DNA from: Arcicella rosea | GTDB taxonomy: Bacteria; Bacteroidota; Bacteroidia; Cytophagales; Spirosomataceae | DNA length: 64,000 bases | Reading direction: 5' to 3' | Assembly (NCBI RefSeq): GCF_040543805.1 | Contig: NZ_JBEUMS010000012.1 | Location: forward strand, 124,001-188,000 | Part shown: positions 35,806-45,114 of the stretch, piece after piece | Numbering within the stretch: position 1 is the first letter of the stretch | Layout: every line of letters begins with the position of its first letter | Notes under the pieces: generated by a model | Seen by the model: only the letters and a program-made list of their open reading frames with translations | Told to the model about the DNA's origin: nothing | The model's database searches: none | Translations under genes and position numbers: made by a program

Positions 35806-37137
35806 TTATTTTTGTTTTAGAATATAGGTTGATACGTCTTTGATTTCTTGTTCTGATAAACCCAAAGCAGGCATTTGTGGATAATCAGCACGTTTTTTTC
35901 CCGGTTTACGAATCCAGTCATGTAGTCCTTTTTCGTCTTTTTCGTAAATACTTACCATTTCTGTCACAGGTGGGCCTACAATTTTGGTATCTAAAGCATG
36001 GCAAGCACTACATTTTGCGGTAAAAACGGCTTCGCCAGCATCAGCAACTACGGGTTTTTTGTTGGGGTTGTTGGCATCTTTGATGGCTTGCTGTACTTCT
36101 TTTTGATACTTGGCAGTTTTTTTGGCTACCAATTTTTGATGGGGCTCTAAAGCCGTAGCTCGGTATAAATGTCTTCCCGAACCCATAAAAATTACTGTAG
36201 AGGTCAACAGTAATGTTACTTTCCAGAAATTATCAGCGATTTTTTCGGCTTGTCCAGTAATGGCTTTCCAAATCCAGCATAAAGCTGGAATAGCAAAAGC
36301 TGCACCCGTCAGAATCGTCAGAATCAATTGCCAACTAATTCCTTTGGTAGGAAGCGTCAGGAGTACGATTGGTCCAATCAGAAACTGAGCTACCGAAGCT
36401 GAAAAAGTTAGTGAATAGGCTTTTTTGCGAATTTCATAAAGACTCAAACTTTGGAATTTTTCTTCAAAGGCAAAACTTTTTCTACCGAAATACCAGAAAA
36501 TGAAAAGTCCAGCTACACCCAACGAAGCAAAAATGAAGTGTAAGTATCTTGGAAAAACATTCGGTAAAGCCAAAGCTTCAAAGAAACCAGAAATAGTATT
36601 CCATTTTTCTGGGAAAAGCATCAAATTGATATTCGTCAAAAAGATAAAAGGAATAAATAAAAAAATAGCCACAGATGCCGCAATCATAGAAATATGAAGT
36701 GCTTTATTGTCTTTCAGTACATTCCAAGAATATTTATGGGCATAAGTAAGCAAAAAAGCCAAAGTAGTGAGTGGAATAATGGCTATCCAAAACAAACCCG
36801 TAAGGGCATTTGCCGAATAAAAATACAGCGTGTAAAGTGTATTGATGGTCAGCAAAGGTGCAACGCCCAATACTACTGCCATACTTTTATTAACAGTAAT
36901 TGTCTGGGCGATTTCATAAGCCAATTTATCGTACTCAGGATTTTTCAAGCCTTTTATCTCACTCCAAAGCGTTAGGAGTGAGCCACCTAACATTAGATTA
37001 ATAAAAATTATATGTAACAAAAATGAAAAAACTAAGGCAAAAACCAGCACGCCATGTGGTAAAGGCAAAGGCAGAGGTAAATCGTGTGGTACTGGCGTTT
37101 GCAATAAGATTTGTAAGAAAATATGTTGTAATATCAT
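35806..37137 (-). CDS. Multi-TM membrane protein with C-terminal c-type heme domain
   Basis: About 443 residues from the ATG at 37137; a frame from 37188 is longer but the extra residues are polar and unlike a start. Eight or so hydrophobic segments come first, with histidines in membrane regions (PHGVLVFALVFSFLLHIIF, LTYAHKYSW, RYLHFIFASLG). After them, a cytochrome c domain has one CxxCH site (CSACHALDTK) and the later MPALG-type Met ligand region (YPQMPALGLSEQEI). It sits with a second bd-like/c-heme protein and looks like half of a quinol-to-cytochrome c electron-transfer complex. The electron donor or acceptor cannot be told. Confidence 0.72.
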   Translation of the reverse strand: MILQHIFLQILLQTPVPHDLPLPLPLPHGVLVFALVFSFLLHIIFINLMLGGSLLTLWSEIKGLKNPEYDKLAYEIAQTITVNKSMAVVLGVAPLLTINTLYTLYFYSANALTGLFWIAIIPLTTLAFLLTYAHKYSWNVLKDNKALHISMIAASVAIFLFIPFIFLTNINLMLFPEKWNTISGFFEALALPNVFPRYLHFIFASLGVAGLFIFWYFGRKSFAFEEKFQSLSLYEIRKKAYSLTFSASVAQFLIGPIVLLTLPTKGISWQLILTILTGAAFAIPALCWIWKAITGQAEKIADNFWKVTLLLTSTVIFMGSGRHLYRATALEPHQKLVAKKTAKYQKEVQQAIKDANNPNKKPVVADAGEAVFTAKCSACHALDTKIVGPPVTEMVSIYEKDEKGLHDWIRKPGKKRADYPQMPALGLSEQEIKDVSTYILKQK

Positions 37138-37232
37138 GGTATCAAAATTTAAGCCCATTGAAAAATTGGGCAATAGGAAATCCTTCAAAGGAATTCATTA
37201 CGAACCTTTTAAGGATTTCCTAACAATGAAAA

Positions 37233-38651
37233 TTAGTTTTTACTCAGTTGAAGTCCTTTTTCCTGTACACCTTCTACAGGTACTCTGTTTTCTTGAATAC
37301 TCTTGATATACACAATCAAAGCATCCAATTCTTTTTCATTTCCCGGAAAAGGAGGCATGAAGTAGCGAGCATTTTCGATGTGCGAAATGTAGGATTTCAT
37401 CATTTCGGGCTTTAACTTTTCGCCTTCTTTCAAACTGTACATCGTTTCAAATTTCTCGGCAACCGAATTGATTCCGTTAGTAGTATGGCAACGACTACAA
37501 GCCAACAAGAATATTTGTTCGCCAGCTACTAATTGGTTTTCTTCGGTTACTTCATGTACAGGCGAGTAGGTTGCGTACTTGAGTAAACCATCTCTTTTGA
37601 ATAAAGGATATTCGTCTTTTCTGAGGGTATTTGAATACATGTAATTTCCGATTACATAAGGTTTTCGGATAAATTCACGGATACGTTCAAAGATTCCCGC
37701 AAAGCCTAACATACCAAGTACTGGAATGATGTACAATAGTTTCGGAATCTTGATTTTCGGTTTGAAGAAAGTAAGTCCTGCCACTACCAAAACAGAAAAT
37801 AAAGCTCCGAAAATAAAATAAACTAAAAGGTCGTACCAAGATTGAAAGTCTATTGTGCCAACTGCCACAGGTAAGTTCCCAATCATTAATTTAGGGATTT
37901 TACTATGATACAAAAAGGCAGCAATAGCACAAAAAGGCGTTGCCAGCAACATCCAAAGGGCGATAACTCTTGAAGCTTTTCGGCGAATATCAGAACCATT
38001 TGGTGTAAGGAACATCGTTAGGAAAAGTGCCAATGAACCTGCCATTAAAGCCGCCAAAGGAGTACGGAATATTAATTGTGGTAAATAAATGGGGTTGGTG
38101 AAACCCGAAACAAAGGTTTTGTTTTCTACCCAACTGCCTGTATCCATCATAAAGCCCAAGATTGATACAATAATTGCCATCGTTACCCAAGAGGCAATTG
38201 ATAATTTTACGCCAAACATGATATGTTTAGATTTGGCTTCAACGCTGACGTTTGACTTTTTCCAAGAAAGGTAATAAATCATAATCAGGACAACTTCGGT
38301 TACAAAAACCATCCATTCTACAAACCAAGCGCCATAAAACACACGAATCAAACTACTGATGGAAGCTGGATTTACTAAGGAGGCTGAAAGCCAAATACCT
38401 ACGCCCGTCATCGCTCCGAGTGTAGTGGTAATGATAAAGGCAATCGTCATTAATCTACGGGCTAAATTATCCCACTCTAAATTGACAACTTCATTTTGTT
38501 TGGCTTTTCTGAAACCTAAGTATTCGAGTAAAGTGACCAAAGGAATAAAGCCCACGGCTAAACCGTGATTGATAAGTACATGGATTACTGCTATGATGGC
38601 AATAAGCAGTCTGTCACCCATGAAATCGAGGTGAAAAATTGGAAAATCCAT
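37233..38651 (-). CDS. Cytochrome bd-like membrane protein with C-terminal c-type heme domain
   Basis: A 472-residue protein. The N-terminal part has many helices in a cytochrome bd subunit I-like arrangement: LLIAIIAVIHVLINHGLAVGF with two His, VFYGAWFVEWMVFVTEVVLIM, and VSILGFMMDTGSW. The C-terminal part, after about residue 370, has a CxxCH site (CSRCHTTNG) and a Met-containing segment (ARYFMPPFPGNEKELDAL). It lacks the long quinol loop that marks true CydA, so oxygen reduction is not implied. It precedes the partner gene by 95 bases on the same strand. Confidence 0.72.
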   Translation of the reverse strand: MDFPIFHLDFMGDRLLIAIIAVIHVLINHGLAVGFIPLVTLLEYLGFRKAKQNEVVNLEWDNLARRLMTIAFIITTTLGAMTGVGIWLSASLVNPASISSLIRVFYGAWFVEWMVFVTEVVLIMIYYLSWKKSNVSVEAKSKHIMFGVKLSIASWVTMAIIVSILGFMMDTGSWVENKTFVSGFTNPIYLPQLIFRTPLAALMAGSLALFLTMFLTPNGSDIRRKASRVIALWMLLATPFCAIAAFLYHSKIPKLMIGNLPVAVGTIDFQSWYDLLVYFIFGALFSVLVVAGLTFFKPKIKIPKLLYIIPVLGMLGFAGIFERIREFIRKPYVIGNYMYSNTLRKDEYPLFKRDGLLKYATYSPVHEVTEENQLVAGEQIFLLACSRCHTTNGINSVAEKFETMYSLKEGEKLKPEMMKSYISHIENARYFMPPFPGNEKELDALIVYIKSIQENRVPVEGVQEKGLQLSKN

Positions 38652-38811
38652 TTTAATATTTTTTATGGCAATGCGTATTTGGGTTACTTTTTTGAAAGAA
38701 TAGCCTAATACATATTGCTTTTGTTAAACTTTAAAATTATTTGGGCATGTGATTTCATCCTAAGAAAAATCTTAGGTAAAGCGCATCAATTACATTCTCA
38801 AATAAAGAATG

Positions 38812-39273
38812 CTAGCCCATAAAAACAGCAGAAAAAGAGATATTTTGTGGAGGATGAGGAATCTTGAGGTAAAGATTAAAGTAGTACAGGTTTAGATAAG
38901 GATAATTTCTTTTTTGTGGAAACGAAAAGGAATAATGAAAGGGTAATTTAATGGATGAATCTTCACAGAATAAGTTGAATGGTGTAATATTAAGGACACT
39001 GTTTGTTCCCCTGTTTTGTTTGTCGGACGATTGATCGAAATCGATTAAAGCCAGTAATTTTTGTTTCGTTTCTTGATGTAACTGCTTTACTTTAGATTCA
39101 GTCTTGGATATTTCTTGACTAAAAGTAGTTTCATCTTTTAAGGAAAAAACCAATAAATATCCAACAACACTTTGCCCCAATAATACCGCTACAATAGACA
39201 AAGCCAACCAGCTTTTAAGCTTGGCTATTTGTTGCTTTGTTAGCTTTTGTATGTCTATGTTGAAAGTAAACAT
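38812..39273 (-). CDS. Small membrane-anchored protein with C-terminal HPPQ motif
   Basis: A 153-residue protein with a polar N-terminus, one membrane helix (LALSIVAVLLGQSVVGYLLVF) at about residues 25-45, a charged coil and an aromatic-rich end (NLYYFNLYLKIPHPPQNIS). No enzyme domain is recognised. The Pro-Pro motif near the end resembles the ends of the small proteins at 35102-35485 and 45115-45504. It lies upstream of the bd-like/c-heme operon on the same strand (160 bases) and may be co-regulated. Confidence 0.7.
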   Translation of the reverse strand: MFTFNIDIQKLTKQQIAKLKSWLALSIVAVLLGQSVVGYLLVFSLKDETTFSQEISKTESKVKQLHQETKQKLLALIDFDQSSDKQNRGTNSVLNITPFNLFCEDSSIKLPFHYSFSFPQKRNYPYLNLYYFNLYLKIPHPPQNISFSAVFMG

Positions 39274-39286
39274 TGATTAAACAATT

Positions 39287-39309
39287 TTCAAAAATTGATA
39301 ATTTTTGAA
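39287..39309. promoter_or_regulatory. Dyad (possible operator or leader hairpin)
   Basis: TTCAAAAATT, GAT, AATTTTTGAA forms a 10-bp dyad with a three-base centre. It lies directly downstream of the -7 box at 39318-39325 for the gene ending at 38812, where a repressor or a short leader hairpin would act. Confidence 0.4.
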
Positions 39310-39317
39310 TTATAATA

Positions 39318-39325
39318 CAAATATA
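39318..39325 (-). promoter_or_regulatory. -7 box for the HPPQ-motif gene
   Basis: The minus strand reads TATATTTG, fitting TAnnTTTG, 45 bases upstream of the start at 39273. The 39274-39609 gap otherwise holds no gene that I can see. Confidence 0.45.
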
Positions 39326-39569
39326 ACGTATAAGAATCATAGCTTCCATATTTCCCAGTAAACTACAGCTTGATAAATAATAAAAGATAAACTAATCATA
39401 ATTTATAGTTATTGTTTCGCTATTTTGATATGTTTGTTTAAGCATAAAAACACTACCCTTTTGACTAATTTGAAAGTTTAGGTTTTATTGTTGCCAATGG
39501 CTATCATTGCTTATTTCAAGCAAACTAAAATTTAATTATTCAGATACCAATATTTCACAACCATAAGAC

Positions 39570-39577
39570 TATTTTTG
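39570..39577 (+). promoter_or_regulatory. -7 box for the PKD-like lipoprotein gene
   Basis: TATTTTTG fits TAnnTTTG and lies 33 bases before the ATG at 39610. Confidence 0.45.
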
Positions 39578-39609
39578 TATTAATAAGGTTAACCCTATCT
39601 ATTTCTAAA

Positions 39610-40662
39610 ATGAAACATCTATTCTATCTATCCAGTATATTACTACTTTTTTCTTGTCAAGAAAAAGATATATTTAACACCACTAAATTGGGTGTAGATA
39701 TTGAAGTTATACAAGAATACAATTATGTCATTGTCTCAAGCAGACTACATAATGCAGTTAAATATGATTTAGATTATGGAGATGGAACAAAAGTAATGGT
39801 TGATTCAACATCTTCTGGAGTAATGATACTTGATAATGGAAGATATTATTATAAAAAGGATGGTAATTATACTATTATTTTAACTGGATATGATAAAAAT
39901 GGAAAATCAAAAACAGTTAATAAGCAAATTGTAATAAATTATATACAAAAAAACACCCCCATAGCTGATTTCTCTATTGAATTATTAGATGATGGGGCTG
40001 TAAAAATGAAAAATTTATCAAAAAACTATTCTTCTATTGAGATTAGTACAAGGGTAGGAAATTGGGGATATAACACAAAAGAGGGAAGTCCTACATTTAT
40101 GTTCGATATGAATGGTAAATATCCTATCAATTTAAATGCAAGTGGTCGTTTTTCTAATCACAAACAAGTAGAAATAGAGATAAAAAATATTGTAAATAGA
40201 GAATTAGGGTATTTTAAAGGTGAGTGGCTAGGCAAACAAATTGATGTTTCAGAAAGTTTTGATCACCAAACAGTTACTGAGTACATGGATATTGCAGGAG
40301 GCAATAGATACCTTTTATTAAAAAACAGGACTAGCTTCAATTCTAATTCTATCGAATTAATAAATTTCAACGTTAAATCGGATAGTATGAAGACTAATGA
40401 AATGAAGTATGAACAAATTAAATCAAAATTTAAGCTTGGTATTCAAAATAGTGATGATTGGGGATTGAGTTTATATATTCTTCCTCTGGTAAGCTCTAAA
40501 AAGAAAACCATTGAAATTTTAGAAATAAAAGAAGTACCCCAACGAAAAATCGTTCCCGAAATGTTTGACAAAGCATTTTGGATAACTTACAAAATAAATG
40601 CAGATTTTGAAAGTTTTGGAAAAATTGATGGAATACTAAAAGTTAGATATTTAATTTATTAG
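39610..40662 (+). CDS. PKD-like lipoprotein
   Basis: A 350-residue lipoprotein with the lipobox LFSC (Cys at residue 16). Two PKD-like beta-sandwich units are hinted at: VKYDLDYGDGTKVMVD with GNYTIILTGYDKNGKSKTV, and TPIADFSIELLDDGAVKMKNLS with NGKYPINLNASGRFS. The rest, about 200-350, is beta-rich and unassigned. PKD domains mediate protein or glycan contacts at cell surfaces. It is a lone plus-strand gene among minus-strand neighbours. Confidence 0.7.
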   Translation: MKHLFYLSSILLLFSCQEKDIFNTTKLGVDIEVIQEYNYVIVSSRLHNAVKYDLDYGDGTKVMVDSTSSGVMILDNGRYYYKKDGNYTIILTGYDKNGKSKTVNKQIVINYIQKNTPIADFSIELLDDGAVKMKNLSKNYSSIEISTRVGNWGYNTKEGSPTFMFDMNGKYPINLNASGRFSNHKQVEIEIKNIVNRELGYFKGEWLGKQIDVSESFDHQTVTEYMDIAGGNRYLLLKNRTSFNSNSIELINFNVKSDSMKTNEMKYEQIKSKFKLGIQNSDDWGLSLYILPLVSSKKKTIEILEIKEVPQRKIVPEMFDKAFWITYKINADFESFGKIDGILKVRYLIY

Positions 40663-40677
40663 GTTTAGTGAACTGCT

Positions 40678-40719
40678 AATAGTCGTAGAACATTCTTAGA
40701 GATTCTACGACTATTTTCT
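40678..40719. terminator. Terminator between convergent genes
   Basis: AATAGTCGTAGAA (40678-40690) pairs with 40703-40715, followed by a T-rich tail. It separates the PKD-like gene from the converging PepSY_TM gene. Confidence 0.75.
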
Positions 40720-40722
40720 TTC

Positions 40723-42354
40723 CTACTTCACCTTCAAAAACAAAGCAAATCCAAATAAACTCACAACCAAAATACCTAAAGCTGAAAGAATCGTAACGAT
40801 GTCACGGATGTCTTTTCCTGCCCAATCCATAAACAAAAATTTATGTAATACGCCAAAAGAAAGTCCTTCTCGGCGGTCTGAATCAACGATTTGTGCGGCT
40901 AAACGACTGGTGGCTGGTTCTACATAATAGGTCAAATGATTGTCGGTTGCCAAAGCTAATTTCACTACTGGCAAGCGTTTGTTCACAAAACCATACTCTT
41001 TGTCGAACTTGTTTAAAAAACTTATTGAAGTAATGGCAGGCAATTCATCCTCTTCTGTTACGTCATTATTAGTAGTTAAATCACAACAAGCTGGGTCGCC
41101 ACCTGTTTTTCCTTGCTCAATAAAATGTCCGACTAATTCTTTAGCATGTTCATTGATTCCGTTTTCTAAAAGACTTGCTGTTTGAACATCATAATATTGA
41201 ATATTAGCTTTTACGACCGTCTTTTTAGTTTCGTTAAAACGTTCGGCTTTGTCTTGTTGTTCTTTTTTCCAAGCTCCTTTTTCTTCCGATTTTGAAAATA
41301 CTTGGTAATACAATTTGTCGCCGATTTTGGCTAAAGAAAGATTTGCAACCTTAGCCCAGTCTAAAGGCAAAGCCAAATTAGCTGTTTGTAAATCTGCTGT
41401 TTTGATGCTTGGTTGGTAGAAATACTTGATTCGTTCGTCGGGCGTAAGTTTTTTTGTAGCGTGATAAGCTCCCGAAAAAGCGAAAGTAAAGGTTACAAAA
41501 GCAACCCAAAGTCCTATTTGGCGGTGGTATTTTCTCAAGATTCCTACTTTATCGTTGGCATTGCGTGGTTTTTTGAATTTCCCCCACATAAACCCATAAA
41601 TCACCAAACCGCTCAACATTGAAATAATGATGATAGCAAGAAAGCCAATCATGATGGAAATCCTGAGCGTATTATTGGAAATTTTTGTCAAGAAATCCCA
41701 GTTGTGGAAAGTTCTGAATACCCATAAAAATGCTTTTCTGCGGTTTTCGTTGAAATTTGCTAAACGAGTTTGCTCTGTTTCTACGTAAATATCCATGCCA
41801 TCGGCACGATCGAATGATACTTTCCAAACCGGCAACAGACGATTCACATAAGCGTATTCTTCATCAAAATCTGTAATTTCTTCGATACTTTTAATGGCTG
41901 ATTTTTGGTCTTCTGTAAAATAACGAGCCAAAAATTCTGCGTACTTTTTATCGCCATTTTCAAGCATTTTAGCATCCGTAGCATTGAAGTACGCCAAACG
42001 ATTACTTACTCTTTTTACTTGATAATAAGTTTGGTCATTGAAGCTGACAATTCTGAAATTTTTAAATTCTGTAATGTCATTTTTGTTCAATACTTCTTGT
42101 AAAGACAATTTGATTTGGGCTTGGTTTATCGCTTCTGGCTTTACAAATTCATGTGCCAATTTTACTTTAAACCAATGCGACATAAAAGGGTGCATCATTC
42201 CTGAAATGCACCAAAAGATTACGGGAATCATCGTAATTAAACCGATGATTCTGTGCCAACGATAAATATTTCGTTTAATTTTTTTCTTTATTCCTCCGAA
42301 GTACGATTCTTTCAGAACCTGCTCGTCGGTTATTTCAATGATGTTATTTGCCAT
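40723..42354 (-). CDS. PepSY-associated TM protein
   Basis: A 543-residue protein with four hydrophobic helices and periplasmic PepSY-like domains. Helix regions: YRWHRIIGLITMIPVIFWCISGM, ISIMIGFLAIIIISMLSGLVIYG, YHRQIGLWVAFVTFTFAFSGAYH and IVTILSALGILVVSLFGFALFL; the His residues next to helices could bind heme. PepSY_TM proteins commonly go with TonB receptors for iron or other metals and some act as ferric-siderophore reductases. Located downstream of a TonB receptor on the same strand, it may reduce or process the imported ligand. Confidence 0.87.
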   Translation of the reverse strand: MANNIIEITDEQVLKESYFGGIKKKIKRNIYRWHRIIGLITMIPVIFWCISGMMHPFMSHWFKVKLAHEFVKPEAINQAQIKLSLQEVLNKNDITEFKNFRIVSFNDQTYYQVKRVSNRLAYFNATDAKMLENGDKKYAEFLARYFTEDQKSAIKSIEEITDFDEEYAYVNRLLPVWKVSFDRADGMDIYVETEQTRLANFNENRRKAFLWVFRTFHNWDFLTKISNNTLRISIMIGFLAIIIISMLSGLVIYGFMWGKFKKPRNANDKVGILRKYHRQIGLWVAFVTFTFAFSGAYHATKKLTPDERIKYFYQPSIKTADLQTANLALPLDWAKVANLSLAKIGDKLYYQVFSKSEEKGAWKKEQQDKAERFNETKKTVVKANIQYYDVQTASLLENGINEHAKELVGHFIEQGKTGGDPACCDLTTNNDVTEEDELPAITSISFLNKFDKEYGFVNKRLPVVKLALATDNHLTYYVEPATSRLAAQIVDSDRREGLSFGVLHKFLFMDWAGKDIRDIVTILSALGILVVSLFGFALFLKVK

Positions 42355-42370
42355 GTTTTTTTTTTATTTA

Positions 42371-42469
42371 GTGATTGAGTGAATTGTGAATTAGTGAATA
42401 TTAATCATTAGAGATTGTATAATCACTCAATCACTAATTTACAATTCACTAACTCACTCAATCACAATT
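42371..42469. repeat. Long imperfect inverted repeat of heptad units (GTGAATT type)
   Basis: The left arm (from 42371) is built of units such as GTGATTG, AGTGAATT and GTGAATT; the right arm (42421-42469) carries the complement with one unit more. It lies between the TonB receptor gene and the PepSY_TM gene, so the message would fold into a long hairpin before the second start. Confidence 0.65.
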
Positions 42470-44831
42470 ATTTACCCGTAAAATTGTACTGCAAGCCAAT
42501 CACCACAGTGCGTGGAGCGGCTGGAGTATAAGTTGTTCTGTCAGTAGCATTATTACCTCTTGAAGCTTGGTTGGCGTACAATTCGTCAGTCAAGTTCATG
42601 ATGTTCGTAAATACTTCAATACCTTTGAAATTGTAACCTGCACGGAAATTCAATACACTCACGCCCGAAAGTCCGAAAGCAGTTTTGTCGTTGTACATCA
42701 CAGTATTGATTTGGTTTTGGTAGTACGATGACAAGCGTTGCCATTCGATAGCAGCACGTAAACCTTTCGCCCATTTGGGTTTGTAAGTGATTTCAGAATT
42801 GGCAATAAATGAAGGTGCAGAAGGCATATCTTTTCCGTTCACGTTTTTCACTACATCCGAAGCTCTTGTACTCAACGTAAATTCGATAAAACGGTGAACG
42901 GCATTTGTTCCGCCAAAACGAATAAACCATTCTGAATTAGGTTTATAAGTAATGCCATATTCGATACCTCTGTGCAAAGTTTTTCCAGCAGATTGATAGT
43001 CAGTAGAGTTGTCGGGCTGACGAATACTTAATAATTCGTTTTTACCATTCATTTCATAATAGGCAACGTCGATATAAATTTTGTTATCTAAAAACGAAGC
43101 CCAACCGCCTACTTCTTTGTTGTCGAAATAGGCAGGTGTTAAATTATAGTAAAATGGATTCGTACTTCCCGTAGGTGTTTTACGGAAAACTGCCGTTAAG
43201 CCCGGAGGCGAGAAGCCTTGTGAATAATTGGCATAAATTCCTTTTCCATTGCCTAAATCATAAGTCGCTCCGATTTTTGGCGTTACTTGGCTGTACTCTT
43301 TTGTTCCTGTGGCATTGTTATCTAAATAGTTTAAATAATCAAAAGCCATGCGGTCGTAACGAAGCCCTAATGAAAGTCTTAATTTTTGGATGGGTTCAAA
43401 ATCAAATTGCGAGAATAAACCTGTGTTGTAGATTTTAGCATCATATTTGGCTACAAAAACATCTGGATTTTCTTTTACCAAAGTATATTTTTCAACCGAT
43501 TTTCCATCAGCACGCAATTTCGCTGTAAGGTCGATTGTATAAGAACGATACGGATTGGTTGAATAATCATAAGTACCGCCGACTAACAAGCGAGCTTTCA
43601 AGAAATTGAATTTCTGTGAATGCTGTGCCAAAACGCCATAAGAAGTAAATGAGTTATCATTGATTTCTCCTTTGGCCGTAGAACTCCCAGTTGTCCAACG
43701 AATTGAATAACTTGGGTTTTGTCCGACAGAATTATTACGGTAATAGGGCGTAACAGTCGTTTCTGCATTGGAATTCCAAGTATGTTCTAAAGAAATTTTG
43801 GCACGTGTCGCTAATACTTTTCGGTAAGTAAAATCGGAAGTCGAAGAATATTCTCTTTTATAAAAAGCGATTGAATCTACACTTCCACCAGTTTGTGAGT
43901 AGTAATCGTTATAAGCCAAAGTACTTACCAAGCGAGTTTTATCAGAAATTTTGTATTCGGCTCTGGCATTGAAAGACGTTTTATCGAAATCACTTCTTGC
44001 TTGCCAAGAGTTCACTTGTTTCGCCACATAACCGCCTAAGTACAAACCAAATTTGCCAACAGTTGCACCCGCACCGTATTGCACTCTTTTATAACCATAA
44101 TTATCAAACTGAACACCTACTCTTGCAGTGGGTACGGCAGTTGGGCGTTGCGTAATAAAGTTAATCGCACCACCAACGGCTTCTGGGCCGTACAAAGATG
44201 AAGCTGGACCTTTTACTACTTCTACCGATGAAACCGAAAATACATTCATTTCAATAATAGCATTGTGGTTAAAAACGCCCATCGGACGAATTGGCACGCC
44301 ATCTTCTAAATACAAAAAGTACGCAGCCGTTCCCATTGGTTGACGAATACCCATCCCGTGTTGTTCGTTATTGTAGTTCATCATCACTACACCGGGCGTT
44401 TTGTTGATGATTTCGTACATACTCGTTGGTTTGGCATCGTTAATTAAGGTTGAAGATAATTTTGAAATCGCTACAGGAGCTTCTGTACGCAAACTTGCTT
44501 CACGGTTGGCAGTTACTACTATTTGTTGAAGGTTTTCTACCGAAGGCTCTAAAGGAATGTTGAGTACTTGCTCGGCTTTGTAATCCATTTCTAAAGTCTG
44601 AAAACCTATGCTTGAAATCGAAATTTTATTGATTTTCTCATTAGTTTTCAAGGCAAATTCACCGTTGATATTGGTAGTAGTTCCAGCAGTTGTGCCTAAA
44701 GCTTTTACGGAAGCACCTACTACGGGTTCTTTGGTGGAGCTATCAAAAATTTTACCTTTTATTAGATTTTGGGCAAAGGAAGTACTTATCGTCAAAAACA
44801 TGACGAGGATAAAATTGACTATGTTTTTCAT
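42468..44831 (-). CDS. TonB-dependent outer-membrane receptor
   Basis: About 787 residues from the ATG at 44831, which starts with a signal peptide (NFILVMFLTISTSFAQ); the frame opens earlier, at 44966, without support. Domains in order: CarboxypepD_reg-like domain (LIKGKIFDSSTKEPVVGASV), plug domain (SMYEIINKTPGVVMM, VSSVEVVKGPASSLYGPEAVGGAINFI), and a 22-strand barrel ending VVIGLQYNFTGK. No SusD partner is present, so it is not a glycan importer of the SusCD type. Iron, copper or another metal complex is inferred from the PepSY_TM and Cys-motif neighbours. Confidence 0.93.
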   Translation of the reverse strand: MKNIVNFILVMFLTISTSFAQNLIKGKIFDSSTKEPVVGASVKALGTTAGTTTNINGEFALKTNEKINKISISSIGFQTLEMDYKAEQVLNIPLEPSVENLQQIVVTANREASLRTEAPVAISKLSSTLINDAKPTSMYEIINKTPGVVMMNYNNEQHGMGIRQPMGTAAYFLYLEDGVPIRPMGVFNHNAIIEMNVFSVSSVEVVKGPASSLYGPEAVGGAINFITQRPTAVPTARVGVQFDNYGYKRVQYGAGATVGKFGLYLGGYVAKQVNSWQARSDFDKTSFNARAEYKISDKTRLVSTLAYNDYYSQTGGSVDSIAFYKREYSSTSDFTYRKVLATRAKISLEHTWNSNAETTVTPYYRNNSVGQNPSYSIRWTTGSSTAKGEINDNSFTSYGVLAQHSQKFNFLKARLLVGGTYDYSTNPYRSYTIDLTAKLRADGKSVEKYTLVKENPDVFVAKYDAKIYNTGLFSQFDFEPIQKLRLSLGLRYDRMAFDYLNYLDNNATGTKEYSQVTPKIGATYDLGNGKGIYANYSQGFSPPGLTAVFRKTPTGSTNPFYYNLTPAYFDNKEVGGWASFLDNKIYIDVAYYEMNGKNELLSIRQPDNSTDYQSAGKTLHRGIEYGITYKPNSEWFIRFGGTNAVHRFIEFTLSTRASDVVKNVNGKDMPSAPSFIANSEITYKPKWAKGLRAAIEWQRLSSYYQNQINTVMYNDKTAFGLSGVSVLNFRAGYNFKGIEVFTNIMNLTDELYANQASRGNNATDRTTYTPAAPRTVVIGLQYNFTGK

Positions 44832-45114
44832 CTTTTTTATGAATAGCAATAGGCTACTGAGCTTTTGAATTCTTGTTTTTATAAGCTTAAATCGTCCAGA
44901 AAGCTTTCTTGTATTGAAATAATACAAAGCATATATGGCTGAATCAAGCAGACATACAAAAACCAAACAGCAGCATTTTAAAGAATGACTGTGTTAATAC
45001 TTGAAAGAAAATGGGGGATTTGTTCGTTTATATATTTTGAAGCAAAAGATTAACTGGGAAGAAAGCCAGATACTTCTTCAAAAAATAAAAAACAAAACCA
45101 GAAAATTTCTGTGA

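Noticed and set aside
36694..36975. 93-codon plus-strand frame in the cytochrome gene
   Set aside because: Antisense shadow within a membrane protein, polar and without motif.
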